Notes under the pieces: generated by a model
Seen by the model: the letters and a program-made list of their open reading frames with translations, nothing else
What the model was told of the DNA's origin: nothing
The model's database searches: none
Translations under genes and position numbers: made by a program
Assembly: GCA_902761055.1 (NCBI GenBank)
Contig: CACWIS010000004.1
Coordinates: 1-64,000 of the forward strand
Reading direction: 5' to 3'
Source: Oscillospiraceae bacterium
GTDB taxonomy: Bacteria; Bacillota; Clostridia; Oscillospirales; Oscillospiraceae
DNA: 64,000 nucleotides
Shown here: positions 36,099 through 43,648 of the stretch, one piece after another
How positions within the stretch are numbered: the first letter of the stretch is position 1
How the letters are laid out: each line of letters begins with the position of its first letter

Positions 36099-36601
36099 GC
36101 TATACGGCGGCTGTCATCACCGTCAGCGACAAGGGCTTTCGCGGCGAGCGGGAGGATACGAGCGGCCCGGCGATCTGCGCGATCGCGGAGGAGCACGGCC
36201 TGCAGGTGGTCTATCGCGGCCTCGTGCCGGACGAGAGCGAGCTGATCGAGAGCGAGCTGATCCGCTGCGCGGACGAGTTGAAGATCGCGCTCGTGCTGAC
36301 GACAGGCGGCACGGGCTTTTCCCCGCGCGATATCACGCCCGAGGCGACGAAGAAGGTCGTCGAGCGCGAGACGCCCGGCATCCCCGAGGCCATGCGCGCC
36401 GCGTCGATGCGCATCACGCCGCGCGGCTGCCTTTCGCGCAGCGCGGCGGGCATCCGCGGACGCACGCTGATCGTCAATCTCCCGGGCAGCGAAAAGGCGG
36501 CGAAGGAAAACCTGCTCGCCGTCGTCGAGCCGCTGCTGCACGGACTGGATATGCTGGCCTCCTCCGGCTCGGCCGACTGCGCGGAGGCGGACAGAAAATG
36601 A
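36095..36601 (+). CDS. MogA/MoaB family molybdopterin adenylyltransferase
   Basis: 168 residues from MSYTAAVITVSDKG. Conserved LTTGGTGFSPRDITPEAT (MPT-binding loop), IPEAMRAAS and LIVNLPGSEKAAKENL. Adenylates molybdopterin before metal insertion. The longer open frame upstream lies inside moaC; the ATGA overlap and SDKG start fix this one. Whether MogA or MoaB is the better name is unclear. Confidence 0.93.
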   Translation: MSYTAAVITVSDKGFRGEREDTSGPAICAIAEEHGLQVVYRGLVPDESELIESELIRCADELKIALVLTTGGTGFSPRDITPEATKKVVERETPGIPEAMRAASMRITPRGCLSRSAAGIRGRTLIVNLPGSEKAAKENLLAVVEPLLHGLDMLASSGSADCAEADRK

Positions 36602-36981
36602 ACAGGCCTTCCCTTGACGAATGGATCGCGGAGGCGAAGGCGGAGCGGGACGCCGCGGACTGCGGCATGTACCTGTTCCACAACGGCGTCGTGCGCGAAA
36701 CGCCCAAGGCGGTCGCGCGCGGCGGCGAGGAGAGCGGGCGTCTCGTGCGGGGCATGGAGTTCTCCTATGACCGCGAAAGGCTCGCGGCGGCGATCGCGCG
36801 CGCGAGGACGCTGCCCGGCATCTTTTATATCCGGGTGTGGCTCAACGAGGGGCGGCTTTCGATCGGCGACGACATCATGCTCGTGCTTGTCGGCGGCGAT
36901 ATCCGGCCGCATGTGATCGACGCGCTGCAGAGCCTCGTCGGCGAGATCAAAAACGAGTGCGTGATCGAAAAAGAGCTGTGA
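36598..36981 (+). CDS. MoaE-related molybdopterin synthase large-subunit-like protein
   Basis: 127 residues resembling the Clostridial MoaE homologue: GMYLFHNGVVRETPKA, FSYDRERL, IFYIRVWLNEGRLSIGDDIMLVLVGGDIRPHVIDALQ and the KNECVIEKE tail that matches the MoaE lysine motif. Would join sulfur to cPMP with MoaD, but no moaD lies in this operon. Overlaps the mog stop by four bases. Confidence 0.85.
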   Translation: MNRPSLDEWIAEAKAERDAADCGMYLFHNGVVRETPKAVARGGEESGRLVRGMEFSYDRERLAAAIARARTLPGIFYIRVWLNEGRLSIGDDIMLVLVGGDIRPHVIDALQSLVGEIKNECVIEKEL

Positions 36982-36988
36982 TTATTTC

Positions 36989-37017
36989 TTGACAGGGCGC
37001 ATATTCTTTGCTAAAGT
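36989..37017 (+). promoter_or_regulatory. Promoter of the riboswitch/CDF unit
   Basis: TTGACA (36989-36994), 17-bp spacer, TAAAGT (37012-37017). Transcription from here would give a leader of about 135 nt before the CDF start codon. Confidence 0.75.
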
Positions 37018-37023
37018 ATGGTG

Positions 37024-37133
37024 CAAACTGAACAGGCCGGAGATCCCTTCGGGGACCTGGAGCCGGGTCGCATGCAGACGACAGTGGCAACGCCACGGGA
37101 CAGGATACGAAAAATCGGTCCCGTGGCGTTTTG
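37024..37133 (+). promoter_or_regulatory. Probable NiCo (czcD-type) metal riboswitch with terminator
   Basis: A structured leader of a cation-efflux gene. Two ACAGG elements (about 37032 and 37099), GC-rich pairing CCGG/CCGG around a CCCTTCGGGG-type stem, and CAGACGACAG suggest the symmetrical multi-stem NiCo fold. It ends in a 12-bp stem AACGCCACGGGA / TCCCGTGGCGTT (37089-37100, 37119-37130) followed by TTTT-like sequence, a terminator that an aptamer could control. An alternative stem TGGCAACGCCA competes with it. Assignment rests on layout and downstream gene, not on a covariance search. Confidence 0.55.
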
Positions 37134-37160
37134 CTGCCCGGGAGGGGAGAGAGACAGGGT

Positions 37161-38054
37161 ATGACAAAAGAACTTGATTTTGAAAAGACCGCGACGCGCG
37201 TCTCGCTCGTGAGCGTGGCGGGCAACACCGCGCTCTCGCTCTTTAAGCTGCTCGCGGGCGTCCTGGCCCACTCCGGCGCGATGATCAGCGACGCGGTGCA
37301 CTCCGCTTCGGACGTGATCAGCAGCTTCATCGTCATCGTCGGCGTCAAGATCGCCGCGCGGGAGGCCGACCGCGAGCATCCCTACGGCCATGAGCGCTTC
37401 GAGTGCGTGGCGGCGATCGTGCTGGCCGTCGTGCTGGCTATGACCGGTCTGCTGATCGGCTGGCGCGCAGCACAGAGCATCGGCGGGGCAGGGCAATCCC
37501 CGCAGGCGCCGGGACTGCTGGCGCTCGTCGCGGCGATCGTGTCGATCGCGCTCAAGGAGGCCATGTACTGGTACACGCGCTTCTATGCCAAACGCCTCAA
37601 CTCCGCGGCCCTGATGGCCAACGCCTGGCACCACCGCAGCGACGCGCTCTCCTCTGTCGGCGCGCTCGTCGGCATCGCCGGGGCGCGTATGGGCTACCCG
37701 GTCATGGAGCCGGTCGCAAGCCTGGTGATCTGCGTGTTCATCCTCAAGGCGGCTTATGATATTTTCCGGGATGCGATGGCAAAGATGGTGGACCGATCCT
37801 GCGATGCGGAGACGGAAAAACGCTTCGCGGATTGCGTGAGCGAACAGCCGGAGGTGCTGGGCATCGACCGGCTGCAGACCCGCGCCTTCGGCAGCCGGGT
37901 CTATGTGGATCTGGAGATCCGGCTCGACGGCGAGCTGCGTCTGAAAGAGGCGCACGCCATCGCCGAGCAGGTGCACGACCGCATCGAACGGGAATTCCCG
38001 GAGGTCAAGCACATCATGGTGCACGTCAATCCGGGGGAGAGCGAGGGATCATAA
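37161..38054 (+). CDS. Cation diffusion facilitator (metal efflux)
   Basis: 297 residues from MTKELDFEKT (GGGAGGGGAGAGA upstream). Six membrane helices with metal-site motifs SDAVHSASDVIS (helix II) and HHRSDALSSVG (helix V), and a cytoplasmic ferredoxin-like domain ending HIMVHVNPGE. CDF proteins export Zn, Co, Ni, Fe or Mn using protons. The leader element suggests control by Ni/Co. Monocistronic. Confidence 0.94.
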   Translation: MTKELDFEKTATRVSLVSVAGNTALSLFKLLAGVLAHSGAMISDAVHSASDVISSFIVIVGVKIAAREADREHPYGHERFECVAAIVLAVVLAMTGLLIGWRAAQSIGGAGQSPQAPGLLALVAAIVSIALKEAMYWYTRFYAKRLNSAALMANAWHHRSDALSSVGALVGIAGARMGYPVMEPVASLVICVFILKAAYDIFRDAMAKMVDRSCDAETEKRFADCVSEQPEVLGIDRLQTRAFGSRVYVDLEIRLDGELRLKEAHAIAEQVHDRIEREFPEVKHIMVHVNPGESEGS

Positions 38055-38062
38055 CGAGAAAA

Positions 38063-38098
38063 GCGCTTCGCGTTTTCGTACGCGAAGCACTTTTTCTT
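38063..38098 (+). terminator. Terminator after the CDF gene
   Basis: GCGCTTCGCG / CGCGAAGCAC (one mismatch) with an 8-base loop and a T-rich tail. Confidence 0.85.
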
Positions 38099-38119
38099 TT
38101 TCACAGCTTCCCGGGCGGC

Positions 38120-38215
38120 TCAAACGCCCGCGTTTACGATGGCCGCGCAGCTCTCCTCGGGGATCATCGGCGAGCAGCGCCTCGTCGCCGTTCGGCGCGG
38201 CAGGTCCGGCCTCGC
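38120..38215 (-). pseudogene. C-terminal gene remnant, unidentified
   Basis: On the minus strand a frame reads PDLPRRTATRRCSPMIPEE then SCAAIVNAGV and stops. It has coding-like composition but no start and is broken upstream, so it is probably the tail of a deleted gene. Family not recognised. Confidence 0.35.
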
Positions 38216-38272
38216 CGCGCGCGGCCCGGACCGCAGTGAGCGGTCTGGTCCTTTATGCCGCGCTCCCCGCGT

Positions 38273-38410
38273 TCAGGCGTTTGCGCCGGTTTCGCGGCGG
38301 AACTGCGCCGTCAGATCCTGAAAAGCGTTGATGAATACCGCCGCGTCCAGGCTGTAGGCGATGCTGTCGAAGCCCTTGTTCGCCCAGTAGACGGCGTTCG
38401 TCATCCTCAT
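38273..38410 (-). pseudogene. C-terminal remnant resembling HpcH/HpaI aldolase
   Basis: The minus-strand frame ends VYWANKGFDSIAYSLDAAVF then INAFQDLTAQFRRE and a stop. The G(F/A)D-I-x-(L/Y)-x-D-...-AF..L...FR pattern resembles the last helix of HpaI-type aldolases. Only about 45 residues remain; the upstream sequence has no aldolase character. Together with the neighbouring remnant it marks a decayed region between the CDF gene and tRNA-Arg. Confidence 0.4.
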
Positions 38411-38587
38411 CACGGACTTTCTCATTGAAACGATTATGGCCGTTTGAAACGGTTGCTTTTCCGGGCAAAGAGCTGGTTTCGGGAGAAAACATCCTGAAAG
38501 GCGCTCGATCATGTCGGATGGCATCGCAAATGCACCCGCTCAAAGCTGAAAGCCTTGTGGTAGGCGGCTTTCCGGGCAAAAAGAAAC

Positions 38588-38624
38588 GGACCAAACATCG
38601 ACACATTGTATCAATGTTTGGTCC
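38588..38624 (-). terminator. Terminator-like hairpin behind the tRNA-Arg 3' copy
   Basis: GGACCAAACAT pairs with ATGTTTGGTCC around an imperfect inner stem; on the minus strand it is followed by GTTTCTTTTT. It lies directly downstream of the partial tRNA copy. Confidence 0.7.
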
Positions 38625-38629
38625 AATTG

Positions 38630-38662
38630 TGGTACGGCTGACGGGATTCGAACCCACGACCT
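38630..38662 (-). repeat. 33-bp exact copy of the 3' end of tRNA-Arg
   Basis: Identical to 38783-38815, covering CCA, acceptor 3' strand and T arm of tRNA-Arg. The rest of the tRNA is replaced by unrelated hairpin-rich sequence (TCCGATGC/GCATCGGA at about 38664-38682). A 16-base inverted piece of the same tRNA follows at 38712-38727. It looks like a recombination scar at a tRNA attachment site rather than a working tRNA. Confidence 0.75.
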
Positions 38663-38751
38663 GTCCGATGCTTTGCATCGGACGCCTCCGGCGGATTGAA
38701 GTGCTTCGCACCTGGAGGTCGTGGGTTTACATAATATTCAATCATTATCAA

Positions 38752-38782
38752 AAACAAACGCCCCGCAGGGGGCGTCTGTTTT
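38752..38782 (-). terminator. Terminator of tRNA-Arg
   Basis: The hairpin ACGCCCC/GGGGCGT has A- and T-rich flanks (AAAAACA...TGTTTTT) immediately after the encoded CCA. Confidence 0.85.
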
Positions 38783-38859
38783 TGGTACGGCTGACGGGAT
38801 TCGAACCCACGACCTCCAGAGTCGGAGTCTGGCACTCTATCCAGCTGAGCTACAGCCGC
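38783..38859 (-). tRNA. tRNA-Arg (anticodon CCG)
   Basis: A 77-base cloverleaf with encoded CCA. Acceptor GCGGCTG/CAGCCGT, D arm GCTC..GAGT, anticodon stem CCAGA/TCTGG with loop CTCCGAC giving CCG (reads CGG), T arm GTGGG TTCGAAT CCCGT. Confidence 0.95.
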
Positions 38860-38914
38860 GTTTGCACATCGGCCAGTGCATTATAGCAAATAAATCCAAC
38901 AAAGTAAATAGCAG

Positions 38915-38943
38915 TTTTCATTTTCCGCAATCTATGCTATAAT
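38915..38943 (+). promoter_or_regulatory. Extended -10 promoter of apbE
   Basis: Weak -35 TTTTCA, 17-bp spacer, TGC-TATAAT (38938-38943). Confidence 0.6.
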
Positions 38944-39006
38944 ATCCCAACAAGCCGTTCAGCGGCTTGAAACAAGCGATGCTTCTTCCTGTACAAGGAG
39001 GTTTTC

Positions 39007-40077
39007 ATGAGAAAGAGAAACGCGCTGACAAGACTTGTCTGCGCCCTGCTCTGCGCCGCGCTGATGCTGCCGCTTGCAGCCTGCGGCGAGACGAAGGAGA
39101 GCAGAAGGACCATTTTCGCCATGGATACGACGATGACGCTCGTGGCCTATGGCAAAAACCGCGAGGAGGGACTTGCCTCCGCGGAGAGCGTGATCAAGTC
39201 GATGGACAGCATGCTCGACCCCGAGCTGCCCTCCAGCACCGTGTACGCGATCAATCACGCGAACGGAGAGAACGTCGTCGTGCCCGGTCAGGTCGCCGAT
39301 ATGCTCTCCGCCGCGCAGACCGTCTACAAGCAGAGCGGCGGCGCGCTCGACCTTTCCGTCTATCCGCTGCTCAAGCTTTGGGGCTTTATCGACAACCGGA
39401 CCCGCGTGCCCTACGATTCCGAGATCCTCGACGAGCTGAGCAGGCTCTGCTTCGACCAGCTGGTCCTCACGCCCTTCCCCAGCTCCGGCACTTTCACGGT
39501 CTCGATGCCGTCTTACGGCGAGATCAGCTTCGGCGCGGTGGCAAAGGGCTGCGCGGCCGACAAGGCCATCGAGGCCATGCGTGCCTCCGGCGTTACCAGC
39601 GGCATCATCTCCCTCGGCGGAAACGTCCAGACGCTCGGACTCAAGCCGGACGGGACCCAGTGGCGCGTCGGCATCGAGGACCCGAACAATCCCGGCAACA
39701 GTTACGTCGGCGTCATCAATGTCGGCGAGACCGCCGTCGTTACGAGCGGCAGCTACCAGCGCTACTTCACCGACATCACCACCGGCAGGACCTACCACCA
39801 CATCCTGCAGCCCACGAGCGGCTATCCCGTCTCGAACAACCTCGTCTCCGCGACGGTCATCTGCCGCAACGGAACGATGGCCGACTGCCTGTCCACGGCG
39901 ATGTTCGTCCTCGGCGAAGTCAAATCCCTCAACTACTGGCGTACATACGGCGCAACGGACGGCGGCGGCTTCGACATGGTGCTCATCACCAAGGACAACC
40001 GTATCATCTGTACCAAGGGCCTGATCGAAAACTTCACGCTTGTCAACGAAAACTACACCGTCAGCTACAGCGAATAA
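39007..40077 (+). CDS. apbE: FAD:protein FMN transferase, lipoprotein
   Basis: 356 residues. Signal peptide with lipobox LPLAAC (Cys near residue 26), so it is anchored outside the membrane. ApbE body: FAMDTTMTLVAYG, LDLSVYPLLKLWGF, ISFGAVAKGCAADKAIEAM, ISLGGNVQTLG and TSGSYQRYF. It links FMN covalently to Thr/Ser of Rnf/Nqr-type or fumarate-reductase-like flavoproteins. No rnf genes are in the window. Eight bases before recG. Confidence 0.95.
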   Translation: MRKRNALTRLVCALLCAALMLPLAACGETKESRRTIFAMDTTMTLVAYGKNREEGLASAESVIKSMDSMLDPELPSSTVYAINHANGENVVVPGQVADMLSAAQTVYKQSGGALDLSVYPLLKLWGFIDNRTRVPYDSEILDELSRLCFDQLVLTPFPSSGTFTVSMPSYGEISFGAVAKGCAADKAIEAMRASGVTSGIISLGGNVQTLGLKPDGTQWRVGIEDPNNPGNSYVGVINVGETAVVTSGSYQRYFTDITTGRTYHHILQPTSGYPVSNNLVSATVICRNGTMADCLSTAMFVLGEVKSLNYWRTYGATDGGGFDMVLITKDNRIICTKGLIENFTLVNENYTVSYSE

Positions 40078-40084
40078 AGGTAAC

Positions 40085-42142
40085 ATGATCGATCTGACAG
40101 CATCTGTCAATTCCATACGCGGGATCGGAGAGAAAAAGGCGCAGGCGTTTGCAAAGCTTGGCGTCTTTTCTCTCTATGACCTGCTCTCATATTTTCCCGC
40201 GCGCTACGAGGACAGGACGCAGTTTTGCCCCATCGCATCCGCTCCGATCGGCGAGGGGGTGTGCATCCGTGCGCTCGTGGCGGATATGCCGCGTCTTGTG
40301 CGGGTGCGCCGGGGCATGGAGCTGGTCAAGTTCCGCGCTGTGGATGAGAGCGGATCAGTTGACATAACATTCTTTAATCAAAATTATGTAAAAGACTATC
40401 TCTCGCGCGGAGACTGCGTATGCCTGTACGGCAAGCTCGAGCAGAACGGAAACCGCCGCAGCATGGTCAACCCCGCCTATGAGAAGGAGGACCGCCCCCG
40501 CGGCGTGACGGGCTGCATCCTGCCGGTCTACCGGATGAACGCCTCGCTCAATCAGCGAACGATCCGCGACGCGGTGCGCCAGGGGCTCGACGAGTGCGCC
40601 GATCAGCTGCCGGACTATCTGCCGGAGGAGCTGCGCGCGCGCAACCGGCTCTGCCAGGCGCGCTACGCCTATGAGAACATCCATTTTCCGCCGGATTTCG
40701 AGGCGCTTGCCATTGCGCGGAGGCGGCTCGTATTTGAGGAGCTTTTCGTGCTGGCCTGCGCGCTCGGCACGATGCGCGCGGAGCGTACGCGCGAGAGCGG
40801 TCTGCGCATGGAGAGGAAGGACCTCTCCGCCTTTTATGCCGCGCTGCCCTTCACGCCGACCGGCGCGCAGAGGCGCGCGATCGAAGAGGCCGCCGCGGAC
40901 ATGACGGGCGGCTTCGTGATGAACCGCCTCGTCCAGGGCGACGTCGGCAGCGGCAAAACGCTCGTGGCCGCGGCGCTCTGCTGGCTGTGCCGGGAAAACG
41001 GCTTCGTCAGCGCCTTCATGGCGCCGACCGAGATCCTGGCCGAGCAGCATTACGCAACGCTCTCGTCGCTGCTCGCGCCCTTCGGCATGCGCGTCGGCCG
41101 GCTGACCGGCTCGATGAGCGCGAAGGAGAAGCGCGAGGCCAAGGCCGCGCTCGCGGCCGGGTATTACGACCTTGTGATCGGCACGCACGCGCTGTTCAGC
41201 GAGGACGTCGCCTACACGCGCCTCGGCCTGATCGTGACGGACGAGCAGCACCGCTTCGGCGTCCGGCAGCGCTCGGCGCTGATCGGCAAGGGCGAGAAGC
41301 CGCACGTGCTCGTCATGTCCGCCACGCCGATCCCGCGTACGCTCGCGCTGATGATCTACGGCGATCTGGACGTTTCGATCATCGACGAGCTTCCGCCGGG
41401 ACGCCGGAAGGTGGACACCTTCGCCGTGGACGAGAGCTACCGGCAGCGCCTCTACGGCTTTGTCCGCAAGCTTGCGGGCGAGGGGAGGCAGATCTTCGTC
41501 GTCTGCCCGAAGGTCGAGGACGACGAGGAGCAGGAAGAGAACAAGCTCAAATCCGCCGAAGAGCACGCAAAAACGCTCGCGACAGTGTTCCCGGAGCTGC
41601 GGGTCGCCTGCGTCCACGGTCGGATGAAAGCGAAGGACAAGGACGCGGCCATGGCTGCCTTCGTGCGCGGCGAGACGGATATCCTCGTCGCGACGACGGT
41701 CATCGAGGTCGGCGTGGACGTTCCGAACGCCGCGCTGATGATCATTGAAAATGCCGAGCGTTTCGGTCTCAGCCAGCTCCACCAGCTGCGCGGACGCGTC
41801 GGCCGCGGCAGGCATAAGAGCTGGTGCATCCTCATATCGGACAACACGAGCGAAGACGTGCGCGCGCGTCTGTCGATCATGGAAAAGACCAACGACGGCT
41901 TCAGGATCGCGGAGGAGGATCTGCGTCTGCGCGGCCCGGGCGACTTCTTCGGCTCGCGCCAGCACGGTCTGCCGGAGATGCACGTAGCCGACCTCGGCGC
42001 GGACACGCAGGTGCTCAAAACCGCGCAGGAGGAAGCCAAAGCCCTCCTCGCCGCCGACCCGCAGCTGCAGCTGCCGGAGCACGAGGCCCTGCGCGAGCGC
42101 ATCGGGATGCTGTTCCAGAATAATACGGATAGTTTTAACTGA
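40085..42142 (+). CDS. recG: ATP-dependent DNA helicase RecG
   Basis: Branch-migration helicase for stalled forks. 685 residues from MIDLTASVNSIRGIGEKKAQ; the upstream in-frame ATG lies within apbE. An N-terminal helical/wedge OB domain (about 1-230), Walker A QGDVGSGKT, DEQH (VTDEQHRFGVRQR), motif III SATPIPRTLAL, and the C-terminal VATTVIEVGVDVPNA, QLRGRVGRG and RGPGDFFGSRQ motifs of RecG. The ribosome site is weak (AAAGGT), and the gene probably depends on apbE translation. Confidence 0.97.
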   Translation: MIDLTASVNSIRGIGEKKAQAFAKLGVFSLYDLLSYFPARYEDRTQFCPIASAPIGEGVCIRALVADMPRLVRVRRGMELVKFRAVDESGSVDITFFNQNYVKDYLSRGDCVCLYGKLEQNGNRRSMVNPAYEKEDRPRGVTGCILPVYRMNASLNQRTIRDAVRQGLDECADQLPDYLPEELRARNRLCQARYAYENIHFPPDFEALAIARRRLVFEELFVLACALGTMRAERTRESGLRMERKDLSAFYAALPFTPTGAQRRAIEEAAADMTGGFVMNRLVQGDVGSGKTLVAAALCWLCRENGFVSAFMAPTEILAEQHYATLSSLLAPFGMRVGRLTGSMSAKEKREAKAALAAGYYDLVIGTHALFSEDVAYTRLGLIVTDEQHRFGVRQRSALIGKGEKPHVLVMSATPIPRTLALMIYGDLDVSIIDELPPGRRKVDTFAVDESYRQRLYGFVRKLAGEGRQIFVVCPKVEDDEEQEENKLKSAEEHAKTLATVFPELRVACVHGRMKAKDKDAAMAAFVRGETDILVATTVIEVGVDVPNAALMIIENAERFGLSQLHQLRGRVGRGRHKSWCILISDNTSEDVRARLSIMEKTNDGFRIAEEDLRLRGPGDFFGSRQHGLPEMHVADLGADTQVLKTAQEEAKALLAADPQLQLPEHEALRERIGMLFQNNTDSFN

Positions 42143-42167
42143 TTTGCCGTTTCGCGTTTCAAAACAG

Positions 42168-42198
42168 AAAACAGGCTGGGCCGTGCCCAGCCTGTTTT
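42168..42198. terminator. Terminator after recG
   Basis: A 14-bp stem AAAACAGGCTGGGC / GCCCAGCCTGTTTT with a 3-base loop; A and T ends make it usable from both strands. Confidence 0.92.
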
Positions 42199-42200
42199 GC

Positions 42201-42986
42201 TTATTTATACTGTTTGTAATCACAGCTCTCCGCCACGCTGTCCGGCGGAAAGAACTCGTCGACCGGGAAGTCGATCCGACCGAAGAGGGCGCAGGGATCG
42301 TCCTCGCTAGTACCGGGGCACTCCTTATCCGGCAGATAGTAGTCATAGGCCGGGATCAGCAGCTGCGTGTCGCGCTCGAGCCGCACCATGGAGAACTGGC
42401 CGATCGTGACGAACCAGCGCCGCACATTGTCGACGGTCACGAGATCCTCGCCCATGGCGTCGAGGATGAACTGCGGGATGATGATGCTCTCGCTGCCCGG
42501 GGTCTCCGCGGGCTCGGCCAGCGAGCAGTGCAGGCAGATCGGGTCGACCGCGCTGACCACGGCCTTGGGCTGATCGTCCGCATCGACGACGCCCTCGGGG
42601 CTGTCGGAGAAAAAGGTCTTGACGCTGCTCTCGCTGCCGAAGAGCATCACGCGCTTGTCAAATACCGCCAGGCCCCGGCAGAGGTTCCCGCCCGGGAAGG
42701 TCTCGGCCGACACGCGGTAGAAGTAGGTGCAGTCCACGGTGTAATAACCCCGGTTGAAGCCGACCGGCTCGACGTTGACGTTGACGAACAGCAGCTCGGC
42801 GGCCTTGGGGCGGATACTGATGGCGTTTTCAAGGTATGTTTGGCTGCTCTGCGTGGGATAAACGCGCAGATCGTCCACACAGTCCTTGTCTCGACAGCAG
42901 TCAAAGATCTTGTGAGTATTGACGGAAACGGCCTCTCGGATGCTCGCCGCGCCTCCGACCGGCCCGGAAACGACTTTGTCCGGCAT
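42201..42986 (-). CDS. Conserved hypothetical protein (Clostridial type)
   Basis: 261 residues, no signal peptide. Visible features: a VSVNTHKIFDCCRDKDCVDDLRVY start with a Cys-Cys pair and CVDD, repeated beta-type segments (AAELLFVNVNVEPVGFNRGYYTVDCTYFYRVSAE), and an acidic C-terminus with CPGTSEDDPCALFGRIDFP. Similar proteins are known to me only as uncharacterised Clostridia proteins, some described near sporulation or coat genes; no such context is present here. Ends at the recG terminator. Confidence 0.75.
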   Translation of the reverse strand: MPDKVVSGPVGGAASIREAVSVNTHKIFDCCRDKDCVDDLRVYPTQSSQTYLENAISIRPKAAELLFVNVNVEPVGFNRGYYTVDCTYFYRVSAETFPGGNLCRGLAVFDKRVMLFGSESSVKTFFSDSPEGVVDADDQPKAVVSAVDPICLHCSLAEPAETPGSESIIIPQFILDAMGEDLVTVDNVRRWFVTIGQFSMVRLERDTQLLIPAYDYYLPDKECPGTSEDDPCALFGRIDFPVDEFFPPDSVAESCDYKQYK

Positions 42987-43057
42987 GATACGACCTCCTG
43001 TGGATGAAACTTCATTACAGCTTATGCGCCCCGCCGCCGCGGTGTGTGATTTTTCTC

Positions 43058-43085
43058 TTGAAAAAATGAGGCTGTGCAGTATAAT
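43058..43085 (+). promoter_or_regulatory. Promoter of the DUF4364/asnA pair
   Basis: TTGAAA (43058-43063), 16-bp spacer, TATAAT (43080-43085), about 30 bases before the start codon. Confidence 0.8.
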
Positions 43086-43117
43086 ACTTATATTATAGAA
43101 AGCGGGGGATCGGAGAG

Positions 43118-43648
43118 ATGGATCATCACGGCTTCATTCACGAAAAGATGGATATCAAGCTGCTCATCCTGTTCATTTTGAGCCGCCTGCCCGCCCCGGT
43201 CGACCGCGGCACCCTCGACGAGCTGTGCCAGCAGTGCGACGACGGCGTGGGTTATTTCGACTATTCGGACTGCCTCGGCGAGCTGATGCGCACCGGCCAT
43301 ATCACCGAGGAGGACGAGGAATACCTCATCACCGAAAAGGGAATCCGCAACGCCGGCACGCTTGAGAACAACCTGCCTTATTCGGTGCGCGCCCGCGCGC
43401 TGAAGCTGATCGCTCCGGTCGAGGAGCGCCTTGCCCGCGCGGCCATGCTCAAAACGGAGATCGAAACCGGCGCGGACGGATGCCACGTCTCGCTGTCCAT
43501 GTCGGACGGCGCGGGAGAGATCGTCTCGATGCGGCTGCTGTGCGCGAACGAGGCGCAGGCAAAAAAGATGAAAAAGACCTTCCGCCGCAGCGCGGAGGAG
43601 GTCTACCAGAGGATCGTTGCGATCCTGTGTGAGGAGGGCGGAAAATGA
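43118..43648 (+). CDS. DUF4364 family protein (winged-helix-like)
   Basis: 176 residues. HEKMDIKLLILFILSRLPAPVDRGTLDELCQQCDDGVGYFDYSDCLGELMRTGHITEEDEEYLITEKG reads as a winged-helix fold typical of DUF4364, followed by an alpha/beta domain. Likely a DNA-binding regulator or adaptor; target unknown. Overlaps asnA by four bases. Confidence 0.85.
   Translation: MDHHGFIHEKMDIKLLILFILSRLPAPVDRGTLDELCQQCDDGVGYFDYSDCLGELMRTGHITEEDEEYLITEKGIRNAGTLENNLPYSVRARALKLIAPVEERLARAAMLKTEIETGADGCHVSLSMSDGAGEIVSMRLLCANEAQAKKMKKTFRRSAEEVYQRIVAILCEEGGK

Noticed and set aside
34646..36981. Complete molybdenum cofactor pathway in this operon
   Set aside because: moaD, moeA and molybdate transport genes are not here; they may lie elsewhere, so completeness cannot be claimed from this window.
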